Shown: one piece after another, positions 10,533 to 19,657 of the stretch | Position numbering within the stretch: position 1 is the first letter of the stretch | Layout: each line of letters starts with the position of its first letter | From: Trichopria drosophilae | Lineage: Eukaryota; Arthropoda; Insecta; Hymenoptera; Diapriidae | Direction of reading: 5' to 3' | Length of the DNA stretch: 64,000 bases | NCBI GenBank assembly: GCA_030407085.1 | Contig: CM059586.1 | Location: 103,615,501-103,679,500 of the forward strand | Notes under the pieces: model-generated | Seen by the model: only the letters and a program-made list of their open reading frames with translations | The model's database searches: none | What the model was told of the DNA's origin: nothing | Program-made: the position numbers and the translations under genes

Positions 10533-11158
10533 GCCCGTAGGTGATCACCGCGTCCGAGGGGCTGGCGAAGACTACCCCTGGGGGGTAGCGGGTCAAAACG
10601 ACCAAATTTGATGAAAAACTATAGGGTTATTTTTTTTCTGTGGTGACCAAATTCAATACTTTTCCGTACAATAGTCATAAGCATTTTAAACCAGTTTTTA
10701 TGGCATTATCGTTGAATTTAGGAAGAAAATGCACAAAACCTTTTTTGTAGAGAATTTCATGCTCTATCTTTTTTGTTTGAAACATTTTTTAATAAAATTT
10801 GTATTTTTCAAAATAAATGCGAAAAACTACAAAGCAACTTAATTGGGGCTAATGTTTATTAGTAATGGACAGATGGATATGCGCCAAAATATAATCAGAT
10901 CTAAGTTATGCCAAGACACGTATTTAAAAAAAAAATGTACGTCATTACGCATATTCGTTCGGGAGTTATCGCGATACACAAAAACGGGACGTACGGATGT
11001 ACGGACTTACAAGATCACGGACACAAATTTTGTTATCGTTGAATTGGGGTCCTTAGGGTCTGAAACGTCGACATTTCATGAAAAACTATTCGGTAATTTT
11101 TATGCCTGATGTGATCAAATTCAATACTTCGTCCAGACCTAAGGTCTGGGTCGAAGTA
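10533..11158 (+). mobile_element. Helentron-associated / DINE-1-like element, copy 2 (longest)
   Basis: Starts at GCCCGTAGGTGATC, has GGCTGGCGAAGACTACCCC near 10560, an AT-rich middle (10640-10840) also present in copy 3, CAGATCTAAGTTATGCCAAGA, a GGAC/GTAC tetranucleotide core at 10985-11030, GGTCCTTAGGGTCTGAAACG, and ends in a 32-bp near-perfect palindrome at 11126-11157 (ACTTCGTCCAGACC, TA, AGGTCTGGGTCGAAGT). The short open frame inside (10843-11109) has no protein similarity and is not conserved as a frame between copies, so it is not called a gene. Non-autonomous. Confidence 0.65.
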
Positions 11159-12265
11159 ATTTACATATTCATTAAAATAACAAATTTGAGCGGCCCAACT
11201 CTATAACTCGCTCGACGCTCGAACGGCAGGAAAAGTTTTGTCCAATGAAAAAAAAAACGTTCAATTTTCAAAAGTCGATATTTGGATTTTAAAAAACTAC
11301 GTGAATGTAGAAAATGTCAAACCGAACAAGTTTTTTTCAAGAATATTTTCATAATAATGAATACTTTTCGTTTTAATAAATAAAAACAATAAAATTTAGA
11401 ACCAAAAATTCAATTATATTTTAAAACATAAATCGTCATATCTCGGCCAGTTATTGTTAAAATTGTTTGAAATTTGCGATGTACACCGAACAGACCCTAG
11501 CGATGCCTCTGAAGTGATAAAGATTAAAATTGTAAAAGTTAATTTCGTTATCAACAAATTAATTTTTTAATGGCAACTGTTAGAATCCGCGAATAGTCAG
11601 CTATGTCGTCGAAAAGTCTGTGGGGAACTTTCGATTTCAAAAAACTTCAAGCGAGTAATTTCTTCCTTACAAGTAGAGGAAGTTTTTTGGAAAATTTGAA
11701 ATCGATTGGAATTAAATTCGCAAAGTTATGGCGATTCTTAATAAAGCGCGCGGCGAAACACGCGTTTTAGTTCCGTATAAAGAATGCGCGGCTTATTCAT
11801 GCATTTATATATATATAATATGAATATTATAGTGTTTATATTTTTGGCTCTTTTTTTACTTTTACATTTGAGTTTTTAAATAAATTTTGATAAAATTCTT
11901 TGCCCATAGTTGTAAGACATGAAAGCAAACATGTTGCACCTTTTTCTATTATTCCTCTAGCTATTTCAATAGTCGATATTGGGATTTTGGGAACTGCTTT
12001 ATTAGATTTAGTAACTTTTTAAAAATTATTTTAGCCGTTATTTTGTTTCTTTATTAGTATTCATAGGTTTTGTTCCTAACCTTTTAATGATGCCTTTAAG
12101 ATTATGTTCTGATAATAATTTTCCGAACAATGCGGCATTTAAAACGTCGTAAAGTCAGATGCAGATGTTATAACTTAATTTTGAAAATTTTATCGATGGC
12201 GTGTGCATATCTAGTGTAAGAATAACATTGATTCGTTGCTTAATGTAAAAGTAATGGATGCACCT

Positions 12266-12779
12266 CTAAATATCATGGGATTAAATATTATTGGACAAAA
12301 TATTATGCCAAAATATTATATATTATTATATATTTATTATATATTATTTTAAAATAATATAATTTTAATATATATTATTATATATTATTACATATTATTA
12401 GACATTATTAATTTAATATTGTATAGTTTTCTTCGAAAATTTTGTGATATTACTCGCAAGTTGCAAATACGAATTTATATAATGACACTGCCCATACAGC
12501 ACAGACGTTGCAAATATGTAACGGTTATGTCACAGGAATGTAAAAATGTCCAGCTTCATAACCGTTATATATCAGTAATGTATTTGGTATGTAAGAAAAC
12601 ATTTTGTGCTGTCTGGGTGAGTACATTTATTATATTCCTTGAATTTGGATTACTGTTTAGGTTACGTTAGGTTAGGTTATAATAATTTGTCTAAATAATA
12701 TTTTGTAAAATAATATTTTATGCAAATAATATTTTAGCATGATATATTGTCCAATAAAATTTTGTCTTATGATATTTAG
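12266..12779. mobile_element. 514-bp MITE nested in the long-TIR element
   Basis: Ends are about 55-bp inverted repeats: CTAAATATCATGGGATT, AAATATTATTGGACAAAAT and ATTATGCCAAAATATTAT on the left match the complement of 12725-12779 (CTAAATATCATAAGACAA...). The interior is AT-rich, with TATATTATTATATATT on the left side. A short frame across 12419-12670 shows no protein similarity. No clear target duplication. A TTAGG-like run lies near its right TIR. Confidence 0.7.
12657..12680 (+). repeat. Short TTAGG-like interstitial tract
   Basis: TTAGG TTACG TTAGG TTAGG TTA: four pentamers matching the canonical insect telomere repeat with one degenerate unit. It is too short to show chromosome-end origin; such tracts arise by chance and inside transposons. 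Confidence 0.5.
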
Positions 12780-13418
12780 TGGTTGAATCAAAGTAATAGG
12801 AACGAGAAACATTGATGAAATTCTACTAATAGTAGTAGAAAAAGGAGAAAAAATGAAGAATTTGAGAGATTATATAAATTTAATACAAAAACTCGAGAGA
12901 TCCGCCATTTATAATGATTGAATTAGAAAACAATGTAAAAGATTTTGAACCATTGTTCTTCAAAAAGTGCAAAAGCCGCGCATTCTTTATACGGAACTAA
13001 AACGCGTTCCGTGTTTCGCCGCGCGCTTGATTAAGAATCGCCATAACTTTGCGAATTTAGTTCCAATCGATTTCAAATTTTCCAAAAAACTTCCTCTACT
13101 TGTAAGGAAGAAATTACTCGCTTGAAGTTTTTTGAAATCGATAGTTCCCCACAGACTTTTCGACGACGTAGCTGACTATTCGCGGATTCCAACAGTTGCA
13201 ATTAAACAATTAATTTGTTGATAACGAAATTAACTTTTACAATACTTTATCACTTCATAGGCATCGCTAGGATCTGTTCGGTGTACATCGCAAATTTCAA
13301 ACAATTTTAATAATAATTGACCGAGATATGACGATTTATGTTTTAAAATGCAATTGAATTTTTGCTTCTAAATTTTATTGTTTTTATTTATTAAAACGGA
13401 AACTATTCATTATTTCGC

Positions 13419-13699
13419 ACTTTGATCGTTTGTAACTTTTGAATTCTTTTATGAAAAGTTAATTATGATACCACCATTAGAATCTTTAGACTCTGCTCTT
13501 TATGACCGTGTAGTTCAACCTTTGATTTTATTTAATTATTAACCTCGCCTTCATACGTTTGTAAACAAATCCGCTAAACCCCAATGAATAGACGGGTTAA
13601 ATCAAATGGGACGTTTTCAGTAGCAGTTTTGGATGGCTTTAAAACTTTGCTTTGCTTTTACAAAATAATAAACACTGGAAGATCAATAGTACTGTAATA
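13419..13699. other. AT-rich spacer between two DNA elements
   Basis: No gene, palindrome or tandem repeat seen between the long-TIR element and the snapback element. Confidence 0.4.
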
Positions 13700-14762
13700 G
13701 TGCTTTTCGTAACATGTGCGTAAAATGGAGTTTTACGCACCGAGTGCATATTGCGCGCACGATGGCCGGCGAAGTCGTCCATGATTGTGGCGCAATTGCA
13801 CGAGTGCGAAAAACTTTACGCACGCGTTGCGAACATTATTTTTTGACACTGTATGCGGAAAATTCTGTAAAATTAACGAGTGTGGCGAAGAGGGAGGGGA
13901 AGGGGGCTCGGGGGGGGCGGAGCCCCCCGATCATATTCTTTTCGCTATATAATGATTTAAAGTTATTACTACCTTCTATCGTGCATCCCCCCTCCACCAA
14001 TCATATTTTATTAACTAGATCTTAATTTTTTTTTCGGAAGAATAGTTTCTGATATCGTATCCGTATCACTCATTTTCAGAATTTTTAAATCTACACTATA
14101 CACCTTTATCACTCGATGACGCGAAAGGAATTGATTGTATTTTTATAGATGTTGGAAATCGTTAATAGACCGTTCAATGTTCCGGAAATGTAAATAAACA
14201 ACCCCAGTACGAATTAGAAGTAAAAATTTTTTGATTTGTTGTTTGTTTATACAACGTAAGTTCAGTGACCGTGATTGTAATGTAGTCTATTTACATGATA
14301 TGGATAAAAGAACATGTAAGATAATTGAAATATTGATAAATATTTATTTGTAAACGATTTCCAGGTCTACTGCAGAAATTAGCCTAGTAACAATTTCGCG
14401 CATTCGTATGCGTAAAACGCTATTTTACGCACTAAAAACGGTACGTAAAATCGAATTTTAATGCGTAAAATAGCGTTTTACGCATACGTATGCGCAAAAT
14501 TTTTACTAGGCTAATTTCTGAAGGAGGTCAGGAAATCGTTAACAAATAAATATTTATCAATATTTCAAATAGGTAGGTAGTAATAGCTTTCAATCAATAT
14601 ATATCAAAAAGCATATGATCGGAGGGGGGGGGGCTCCGCCCCCCTCCCCGCCCCCTTCGCCACACTCGTTAATTTTACAGAATTTTCCGCATACAGTATC
14701 AAAAAATAATGTTCGCAACGCGTGCGTAAAACTCCATTTTACGCACATGTTACGAGAAGTAC
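13700..14762. mobile_element. Snapback (foldback) element with GC-rich arms and four identical-frame hairpins
   Basis: The element is one interrupted palindrome: GTGCTTTTCGTAACATGTG at 13700 mirrors 14744-14762. The arms share TGCGTAAAATGGAG, CGCGTTGCGAACATTAT, GGAAAATTCTGTAAAATTAACG, a G-run/CCCCCC pair with GGAGCCCCC-type sequence, and CCGATCATAT. The left arm carries two segments missing from the right, one of about 83 bp (13740-13822) and one of about 344 bp (13980-14324). The centre is the tight palindrome 14325-14568. A flanking TA on each side (13698-13699; 14763 on) would suit a TA-duplicating element but is weak evidence. An open frame at 13714-14025 follows the arm and has no recognisable protein features. 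Confidence 0.8.
14325..14568. repeat. Central 244-bp palindrome of the snapback element
   Basis: The arms are symmetric about position 14446.5 with very few mismatches: TTGAAATATTGATAAATA, TTTATTTGT(A/T)AACGATTTCC, CAGAAATTAGCCTAGTAA, TGCGTAAAACGCTATTTTACGCA. The loop is about 30 bp. The dyad symmetry would give a long hairpin in single-stranded DNA or RNA. Confidence 0.8.
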
Positions 14763-14880
14763 TATATTTGAATGTTCAAAGAACATAAAAATATGTATTT
14801 TGTTGCATGTTGTGCATCATACATTCATAAGAAATATAAATATGTAGAAAATCGTCCATTCATTGGCATATTCACCCTAT

Positions 14881-14960
14881 ATTAAAATTGAAAATGAGCA
14901 TTTTCAAAACTTCGACCCCGACCGCAGGTCAGCCGAAGCACTTATAAATGAGCACGTCTT
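14881..14960 (+). repeat. Hairpin-type terminal segment, CTTCGACCCCGACCGCAGGTCAGCCGAAG
   Basis: Starts with AAAATTGAAAATGAGCATT, as at 8195, and has a hairpin in which CTTCG and CGAAG flank an inner CGACC/GGTC stem. This is the same layout as the DINE-like ends (CTTCG, CCAGACC/GGTCTGG, CGAAG) with a different stem sequence. The downstream sequence differs. Confidence 0.55.
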
Positions 14961-15009
14961 GTTCACACTGATGCTTAAAAAAACGCGGTTTAGTCGAGTT
15001 TTTGACAGG

Positions 15010-15210
15010 TCGGGTGGGGGGGGGCATATCCGCCACGCTCTCCCGCTTCCTGTTTGTTTCTGTTCTTCATGTAATGTATATAATATACATATATACTTTC
15101 GTGCATGTGGGGGAGGGGGGGGGGGCGAACCACTACCACCCCCCCATGGCTACCCGACACCAACATTACAGTGAATATTTTTTTATGCCCCCCCCTCCCC
15201 CCTGATACCC
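15010..15210. repeat. Low-complexity G-run / C-run tract
   Basis: Contains a G-run at 15015-15024, an interrupted run of about 15 G at 15109-15124, and C-runs at 15138-15146 and 15187-15202. Overlapping open frames on both strands here arise from glycine- and proline-rich low-complexity translation and are not genes. Confidence 0.7.
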
Positions 15211-15289
15211 GCCTCACTCCCCTGCTTCCTCTGTGTCTCTGTCTTTCATGTAATGATGTACAATTTATGTTAATTTCATGTTAATTTGC

Positions 15290-15753
15290 TTTTTACGGCA
15301 TTATCGTTGATTTTACGAAGAAATGAAAATTTCTTCGTTCCATATTGTGTTGTTCCATATTTTTTGTTTGAAACATTTTTTTGTACTATTTGTATTTTTT
15401 GTTAAAAAATGAAAAAAACGTGTTTTTTGAGCGTTCTTTTGTTAAACCTCCCCATAATCTAGTATGCATTGCCTCCAAAAACTAATCAGATCTAAGTTTG
15501 GCCAAGAGAAACCCAAATCCGTTTGTACTTTTTAAATTCGTCCTGCCAGTCGCGAGATATCGCGTATACAAAATTTTGCCCACGGACGGACGGACGGACG
15601 GACGTACAACCTAACGGACACCATTTTTTTTATTATTGCTTTGGGTTCCTTAGGGCCTGAAACGTCGACATTTGATGAAAAACTATAAGGTAATTTTTGG
15701 CGGGAACTGACCAAATTCAATACTTCGCCAGACCTATGGTCTGGGTCGAAGTA
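15290..15753 (+). mobile_element. Helentron-associated / DINE-1-like element, copy 3
   Basis: Shares ACGGCATTATCGTTGA, TTTTTTGTTTGAAACAT, AATCAGATCTAAGTTTGGCC, TTCCTTAGGGCCTGAAACG and GACCAAATTCAATACTTCG with copy 2. It has a clear (GGAC)n core of five to six units at 15583-15604 and ends in the hairpin CCAGACC-TAT-GGTCTGGGTCGAAGTA. The 5' block present in copies 1, 2 and 4 is missing, so it is 5'-truncated or rearranged. Confidence 0.65.
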
Positions 15754-15900
15754 ATGAAATATATTACATTCGGTATTATTCTCATCGTCTTGCTCTCTCG
15801 TCATACTCAAATCCACGGAGATTAAAATTTCTTACTGTAAAATTTGTTAATATTTTTATAATTGTACATTACCACAATGAACGTATTCCACTGTAGCAAA

Positions 15901-16042
15901 CGGAAAAGGATTGAAAGTCAGAAGATGGTCAGAAATTGGATTAAAAATGAAAGAAAATGATTCCTTCCTATAACAGTTCTACAATTCCTCTATCATTTTC
16001 AATTCAATTTCTGGCCATTTTCCGACTTTCAATCCTTTTTCG
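15901..16042. mobile_element. 142-bp palindromic MITE-like hairpin
   Basis: CGGAAAAGGATTGAAAGTC, then AGAAATTGGATTAAAAATG, is mirrored by CATTTTCAATTCAATTTCT, then GACTTTCAATCCTTTTTCG. Stem about 52 bp with roughly six mismatches, loop about 38 bp. The short open frame running out of the right arm has no similarity. Confidence 0.65.
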
Positions 16043-16156
16043 ATTATATTATGACATAACATTACATGCGTTTTATTTTGATCAGCTGATATTGATTAAG
16101 ACAACATTGTACGTTTTGTACATTTCCGTTTTTTTACCGATATATTTTAGTGGTTG

Positions 16157-16689
16157 TACAGGGTGTCCATTGAGTCGCGGACCGTGCTAATAATTTCAAA
16201 AAACATTTTTTTTTTTGATAAACGCCGAAACACGTGTAACGATTTACCAAAAAATTTTTCGAAATAGCAACCCCAAAAATAGTTCTCGCCAGTTCGACAA
16301 CTCTAAACCTCGATATATCGACAGTGGGAGGAGTCTTCTCTACCCGTTAATGACATCCGCCGCGCCGTGCAGCTCTAATTGATACTGTCATCCAAAACTG
16401 CAAAAAGACAACTACTCTTTAAGAAGATTAAAAAGTGATATAGTAGATTACCTAACATAGGTGTAAAGTACAGTTTTAGACACGGGCGGAATAACTCTAG
16501 ATGGTATGATGTTCTATTGGTGTGATGTTCATGGATATGAAAACATAATTATCTACACAAGTAGTAACTGATTATTAAATTTTTGGAATTGCAATGGGGA
16601 GCGATTGACTTTTTATATCTGAAAATAAAAAGTACGACGAGTTTGTATAGTTCTTATAAGTTTATAGAGCTATTCTGTAATTATGCGTT
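16157..16689. other. Possible transposon end, unresolved
   Basis: ACAGGGTGTCCATTGAGTCG at 16157 resembles the CAGGGTGTCC starts seen at ends of many insect transposons, but no inverted partner was found in the window. The rest is unclassified AT-rich sequence. Confidence 0.25.
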
Positions 16690-16950
16690 GAGTAACTGAC
16701 GGCGTTAAAATCTCATATTGCATGCAGTCAAATTGAAAGAATATAAATATTTTGTCAGATCTTATCAAAATCAAAATAAAGGAAAACATATACATCGTCA
16801 TACAGCATTGCCATATACGTCACTTGTATTTAGTGAAAGAAAGCGTAAAGCAGCAAATTGTATGCTGTGTCTCGCCCCTTGGGCAATTGTAAATTATCAC
16901 GATTGTGTCAATAAAACATTATTATTGTTATTATGATTATTATTTATATT
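16690..16950 (+). mobile_element. Probable 3' end of a non-LTR element with ATT-rich tail
   Basis: A GC-richer stretch (CTGTGTCTCGCCCCTTGGGCAA, then CACGATTGTGTCAATAAAACA) runs into an ATTATTGTTATTATGATTATTATTT tail, the layout of retroposon 3' ends that terminate in a trinucleotide microsatellite. No reverse transcriptase motif is left in this copy. The family cannot be assigned. Confidence 0.35.
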
Positions 16951-17608
16951 ACACTTCCCTAACTAACAAAAATTTGAACACTAATAAAATGAAACCAATC
17001 GCGTAAATCAGATGAAAATAACATGCGGACTATTTGCAGCCTTTCCGCGTAAGAAAGATCTTCCATTGAATTTAATTTGAAAGGATATTAAGTTTTCAAA
17101 AACATTAGATGAATTGATTCTCGTATTTTGTCGAACCATATAAATAGACGTTTATTTGTTATTTAATTATCCAATGCTATATTGTTTGAGTTTTGTTCGA
17201 AACAATCCACCTGACAATACAAATAAAATGAATATGTATCACATTACCCCAAAATCAACAATATATACAGAATCTTTCGAATAGACTAAAAAGAAGACAA
17301 ATTGTATAGTTTTCAGTGAGATACTTGTCTCATTTATCAACTTAATTATATAAATATAAAACATTTTATTTATTTTTGATGTAATTAGGGAGTGATTAAT
17401 CATAACATGTACTTTATTGATTGCACTGATTTTATCTATAATCTTTAATTACTATTTTTTAAGTGTACATGCTATACGCTGCATTGGTGTATGGACCACA
17501 TCATACACGGTGTGCCTTAACCTGATTCAACCCAAAAGTGCTTGCTCAGTAATTCTGCTATTTTGGGGTCAATATACATACAAAAAAAAAGTTTTTCTAG
17601 TAAAAAGC

Positions 17609-17962
17609 GGCTTCGTGGCTCAGGCGGTTAACGCACTGGACTACGAGGTCGTAGGTCGTGAGTTCGATCCCCGTCCGGTAAACAATTTTTCGATTTCGTT
17701 TTCAAGCAGCAGCTCGCTGTTGGTAAGACGAGCCACGTTGTTTGTTTACGTTTCGAAAATATTGTTTATCTGGCGGAAATCGACTCATGACCGCTGCTGT
17801 ACTTGGTGTAGGTTTCTGCAGTTTCCTACATTCCATACACAAATGTGAAGTATGGCGCCATCTTCATAAGTCGATCTGCAGCTCTCGCAAAATCTTACGA
17901 ATAATCAACATATAGCAAAAATTAAGTAAAAAATCAATAATTAAAAAAAAAAAAAAAAAAAA
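17609..17962 (+). mobile_element. tRNA-Arg-like SINE with A box, B box and poly(A) tail
   Basis: The head looks like a tRNA. The A box TGGCTCAGGCGG is at 17616-17627 and the B box GAGTTCGATCC at 17660-17670, 44 bp apart, exactly the spacing of tRNA positions 8 and 52. The anticodon loop reads CTACGAG (T33 followed by ACG), as in tRNA-Arg(ACG). The 3' acceptor strand does not pair with GGCTTCG, so this is a derived element and not a tRNA gene. A body of about 250 bp follows, ending in a run of 20 A (17943-17962). It sits inside the left TIR of the 17506-18891 transposon. A T5 run just past the head (17686-17690) could end Pol III transcription early. A clear target duplication could not be read because the flanks are A-rich. 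Confidence 0.8.
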
Positions 17963-18337
17963 TCAAAATAATCGCCGGAGCCGTTTATTAGAATGGTCCA
18001 TTTAAATATTTTACGATCGAGATTTCATTACACCTTGTAATATTTAAAGATTATGCTTATGATAATTGTTATATGTATTTACATTTGCCTATTTAATTAA
18101 CAGAGTAAACCACAGTTGAAAAATATACTGTTTTTATAATTTATAATACGCTTAATTATTATACATGTGAACTATTATAAGCACAAGTAGCTCGTAGAAG
18201 CTATTCGAAATATTGAGGGTGTGTTCATGATGTACCAATTCCATATCTTGTTAGCTGAAAAAACTTAGACCCATATTTTTCATTTTTATGCCATCCTTAG
18301 ACCAAGTTTGAGGCCTCATAAACATTGATAAATCTGG

Positions 18338-18565
18338 CTATACTTGTTTAGTATTATTATTCTCCTTTGTCCGATATATATTTCTTCTACATGAGCCACA
18401 CAATGCTCCAGGTATACGGTTATCATCGACATATTTATCATAGAGATTTTCAAAATTACTTTTTAATTCCTTGGTTAGAGAAAACATCTCTTTCATCTTA
18501 CAGAAACGCAATAAACACACTTTTAGACGATTTTCGTCATGCGTTAATGTAAGGTCTTTAGACAT
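18338..18565 (-). CDS. 75-codon remnant of a transposon-associated protein with a CxxC pair
   Basis: The frame reads MSKDLTLTHDENRLK, then CLLRFC with an acidic/aromatic middle (NLYDKYVDDNRIPGA) and LCGSCRR. Two cysteine pairs about 40 residues apart (C-x4-C and C-x2-C), with an arginine-rich end, suggest a small zinc-binding N-terminal domain. I associate the R-I/L-P-x-x-L-C-x-x-C-R pattern with uncharacterised transposon-like insect and cnidarian proteins; that link is from memory of the pattern and is an inference. The frame ends at a stop after KENNNTKQV, far short of a transposase, so this is probably a truncated gene inside a non-autonomous element. Confidence 0.4.
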   Translation of the reverse strand: MSKDLTLTHDENRLKVCLLRFCKMKEMFSLTKELKSNFENLYDKYVDDNRIPGALCGSCRRNIYRTKENNNTKQV

Positions 18566-19174
18566 TTTTTACACATTTATTGCATTTGCATACCATACGA
18601 TACGAGTTAGTTTTGTTAAAATTAATTTGATACAGGGAGAAGTTTGCAAAGAAAGTTGTTCATTTGTTTTTCTCATCTTAGGATGTGTCATGCGCAATCT
18701 GCACCGTCAGGCGGCGCGGCAGCAGCATTTTCAATCGCTCAAATATTCAAATAGACATTTCTAAAAACGGCTCCGGCGATTATTTTCATTTTCATCAGAA
18801 AAGCTTCTATTTTGCATTTATTTTCAACCCAATAAAGCAGATTTACTATGAGCAAGCACTTTTAGATTGAATCTGGTTAAGGCACACCGTGCGTAGCGGG
18901 TGGTATGTTTTGCCTTGTTTTACAAAATGCTTAATACATAGCCACGTTTTTACCAATAAAATTTTCGAAACTTACCGAAACATGTGAAATGACGTTTCAA
19001 AAATTCTATTTTTTAAGAGGGATACTAACCGAAATTGTTTCATTTATGAATCTATGTATGTATATTTATTTCTCTGATTATGGGAATAACTTACCCGTTA
19101 AGAAAGGGGATTCCGTTACCGGAAATACAAAGTATTTACAACAAATAAGTAATATGTGATCGCATATTCGCTAA

Positions 19175-19414
19175 TTATGTACAATGAAGGTTTCTTCGCG
19201 TTTCACTGACACTTATAGATACAGCGGCCTTGATATCTTCATTCATAAGGCGGTCCTGATGAATGATCCCCACAGTATCGTGAAGAGTGTCTTTACCGTT
19301 CAGCGTTTCTACGAAGCGATCGAAATTATCAAAAGGTACTGCAGTATTCAAATCCGCGCGACGCAAAATATCTTCAGGGCATACGTAGTTACTGTTTTCC
19401 GTTGAAAAAGTCAT
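19175..19414 (-). pseudogene. Fragment of an unnamed transposon-like protein (NFDRFVETLNGKDTLHDT motif)
   Basis: The frame contains VPFDNFDRFVETLNGKD followed by TLHDTVGIIHQD. I recognise the pattern D-N-x-D-x-x-x-E-T-x-x-G-K-x-T-x-H-x-T-x-G-I as recurrent in uncharacterised, apparently mobile-element-derived insect proteins, but cannot name a family. A frame one base off, immediately upstream on the minus strand (ANMDTAARILFWKSQRLK, about 19420-19475), looks like the preceding part, implying a frameshift. It lies 280 bp outside the TIR element, so it probably belongs to a different insertion. Confidence 0.4.
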
Positions 19415-19657
19415 TTAAGTCTCTGACTCTTCCAAAATAGTATACGAGCAGCAGTGTCCATATTGGCTAATATATTAATGATTTTTTTGCTGTTACAAAA
19501 GCTTTTTATTGGGTAACTTACAAGGTAAGTAATAATGATGACTTGAGAGGTAGTTAGGTAAAATATATTCTTTATTTGGAGTATAATCTTCCAATTGCAG
19601 TTATTTTACATAAACAATACTTCTGTAGTAAAAGCTATCCTAGAATACTATTAATTA

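Larger units (their letters stand above)
11346..13418. mobile_element. Long-TIR DNA element, about 2.1 kb, with 445-bp inverted arms
   Basis: Left arm 11346-11793 and right arm 12974-13418 are inverted copies at roughly 95% identity by eye. Shared blocks include CGTTTTAATAAATAAAAAC, GAAATTTGCGATGTACACC, GAACAGA(C/T)CCTAGCGATGCC, TCCGCGAATAGTCAGCTA, TTACAAGTAGAGGAAG and GCCGCGCATTCTTTATACGG. The 1.18-kb interior has no transposase-like frame; a nested MITE occupies 12266-12779. Small insertions and deletions between the arms show the element is not recent. The outer limits are approximate, because the bases just outside 11346 and 13418 stop matching. Superfamily unknown. Confidence 0.8.
17506..18891. 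mobile_element. TIR DNA transposon, non-autonomous, interrupted by a SINE
   Basis: The left end CACGGTGTGCCTTAACC, then ATTCAACCCAAAAGTGCTTGC is inverted at 18891 going left (ATTCAATCTAAAAGTGCTTGC). The match resumes beyond the SINE: AAAATAATCGCCGGAGCCG at 17965 mirrors 18764-18782, followed by ATTTAAATATTT-type sequence. With the SINE removed each TIR is about 160-170 bp. The only coding remnant inside is the small cysteine-containing frame at 18338-18565 (minus). No target duplication could be identified, and the superfamily is not assigned. Confidence 0.75.

Noticed and set aside
10843..11109. 88-codon frame as a protein
   Set aside because: Lies wholly inside a DINE-like repeat and is not preserved as a frame in the other copies.
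12657..12680. Telomere or chromosome end
   Set aside because: Only about four TTAGG-like units, inside a MITE nested in another element.
14863..15217. Overlapping open frames on both strands (67-103 codons) as genes
   Set aside because: They run through G-runs and C-runs and a repeat shared with 8195 and 15720; glycine/proline-rich low-complexity translation.
17609..17690. A functional tRNA-Arg gene
   Set aside because: A and B boxes and an ACG anticodon are present, but the acceptor and anticodon stems do not pair, and a body with poly(A) follows; it is a SINE head.
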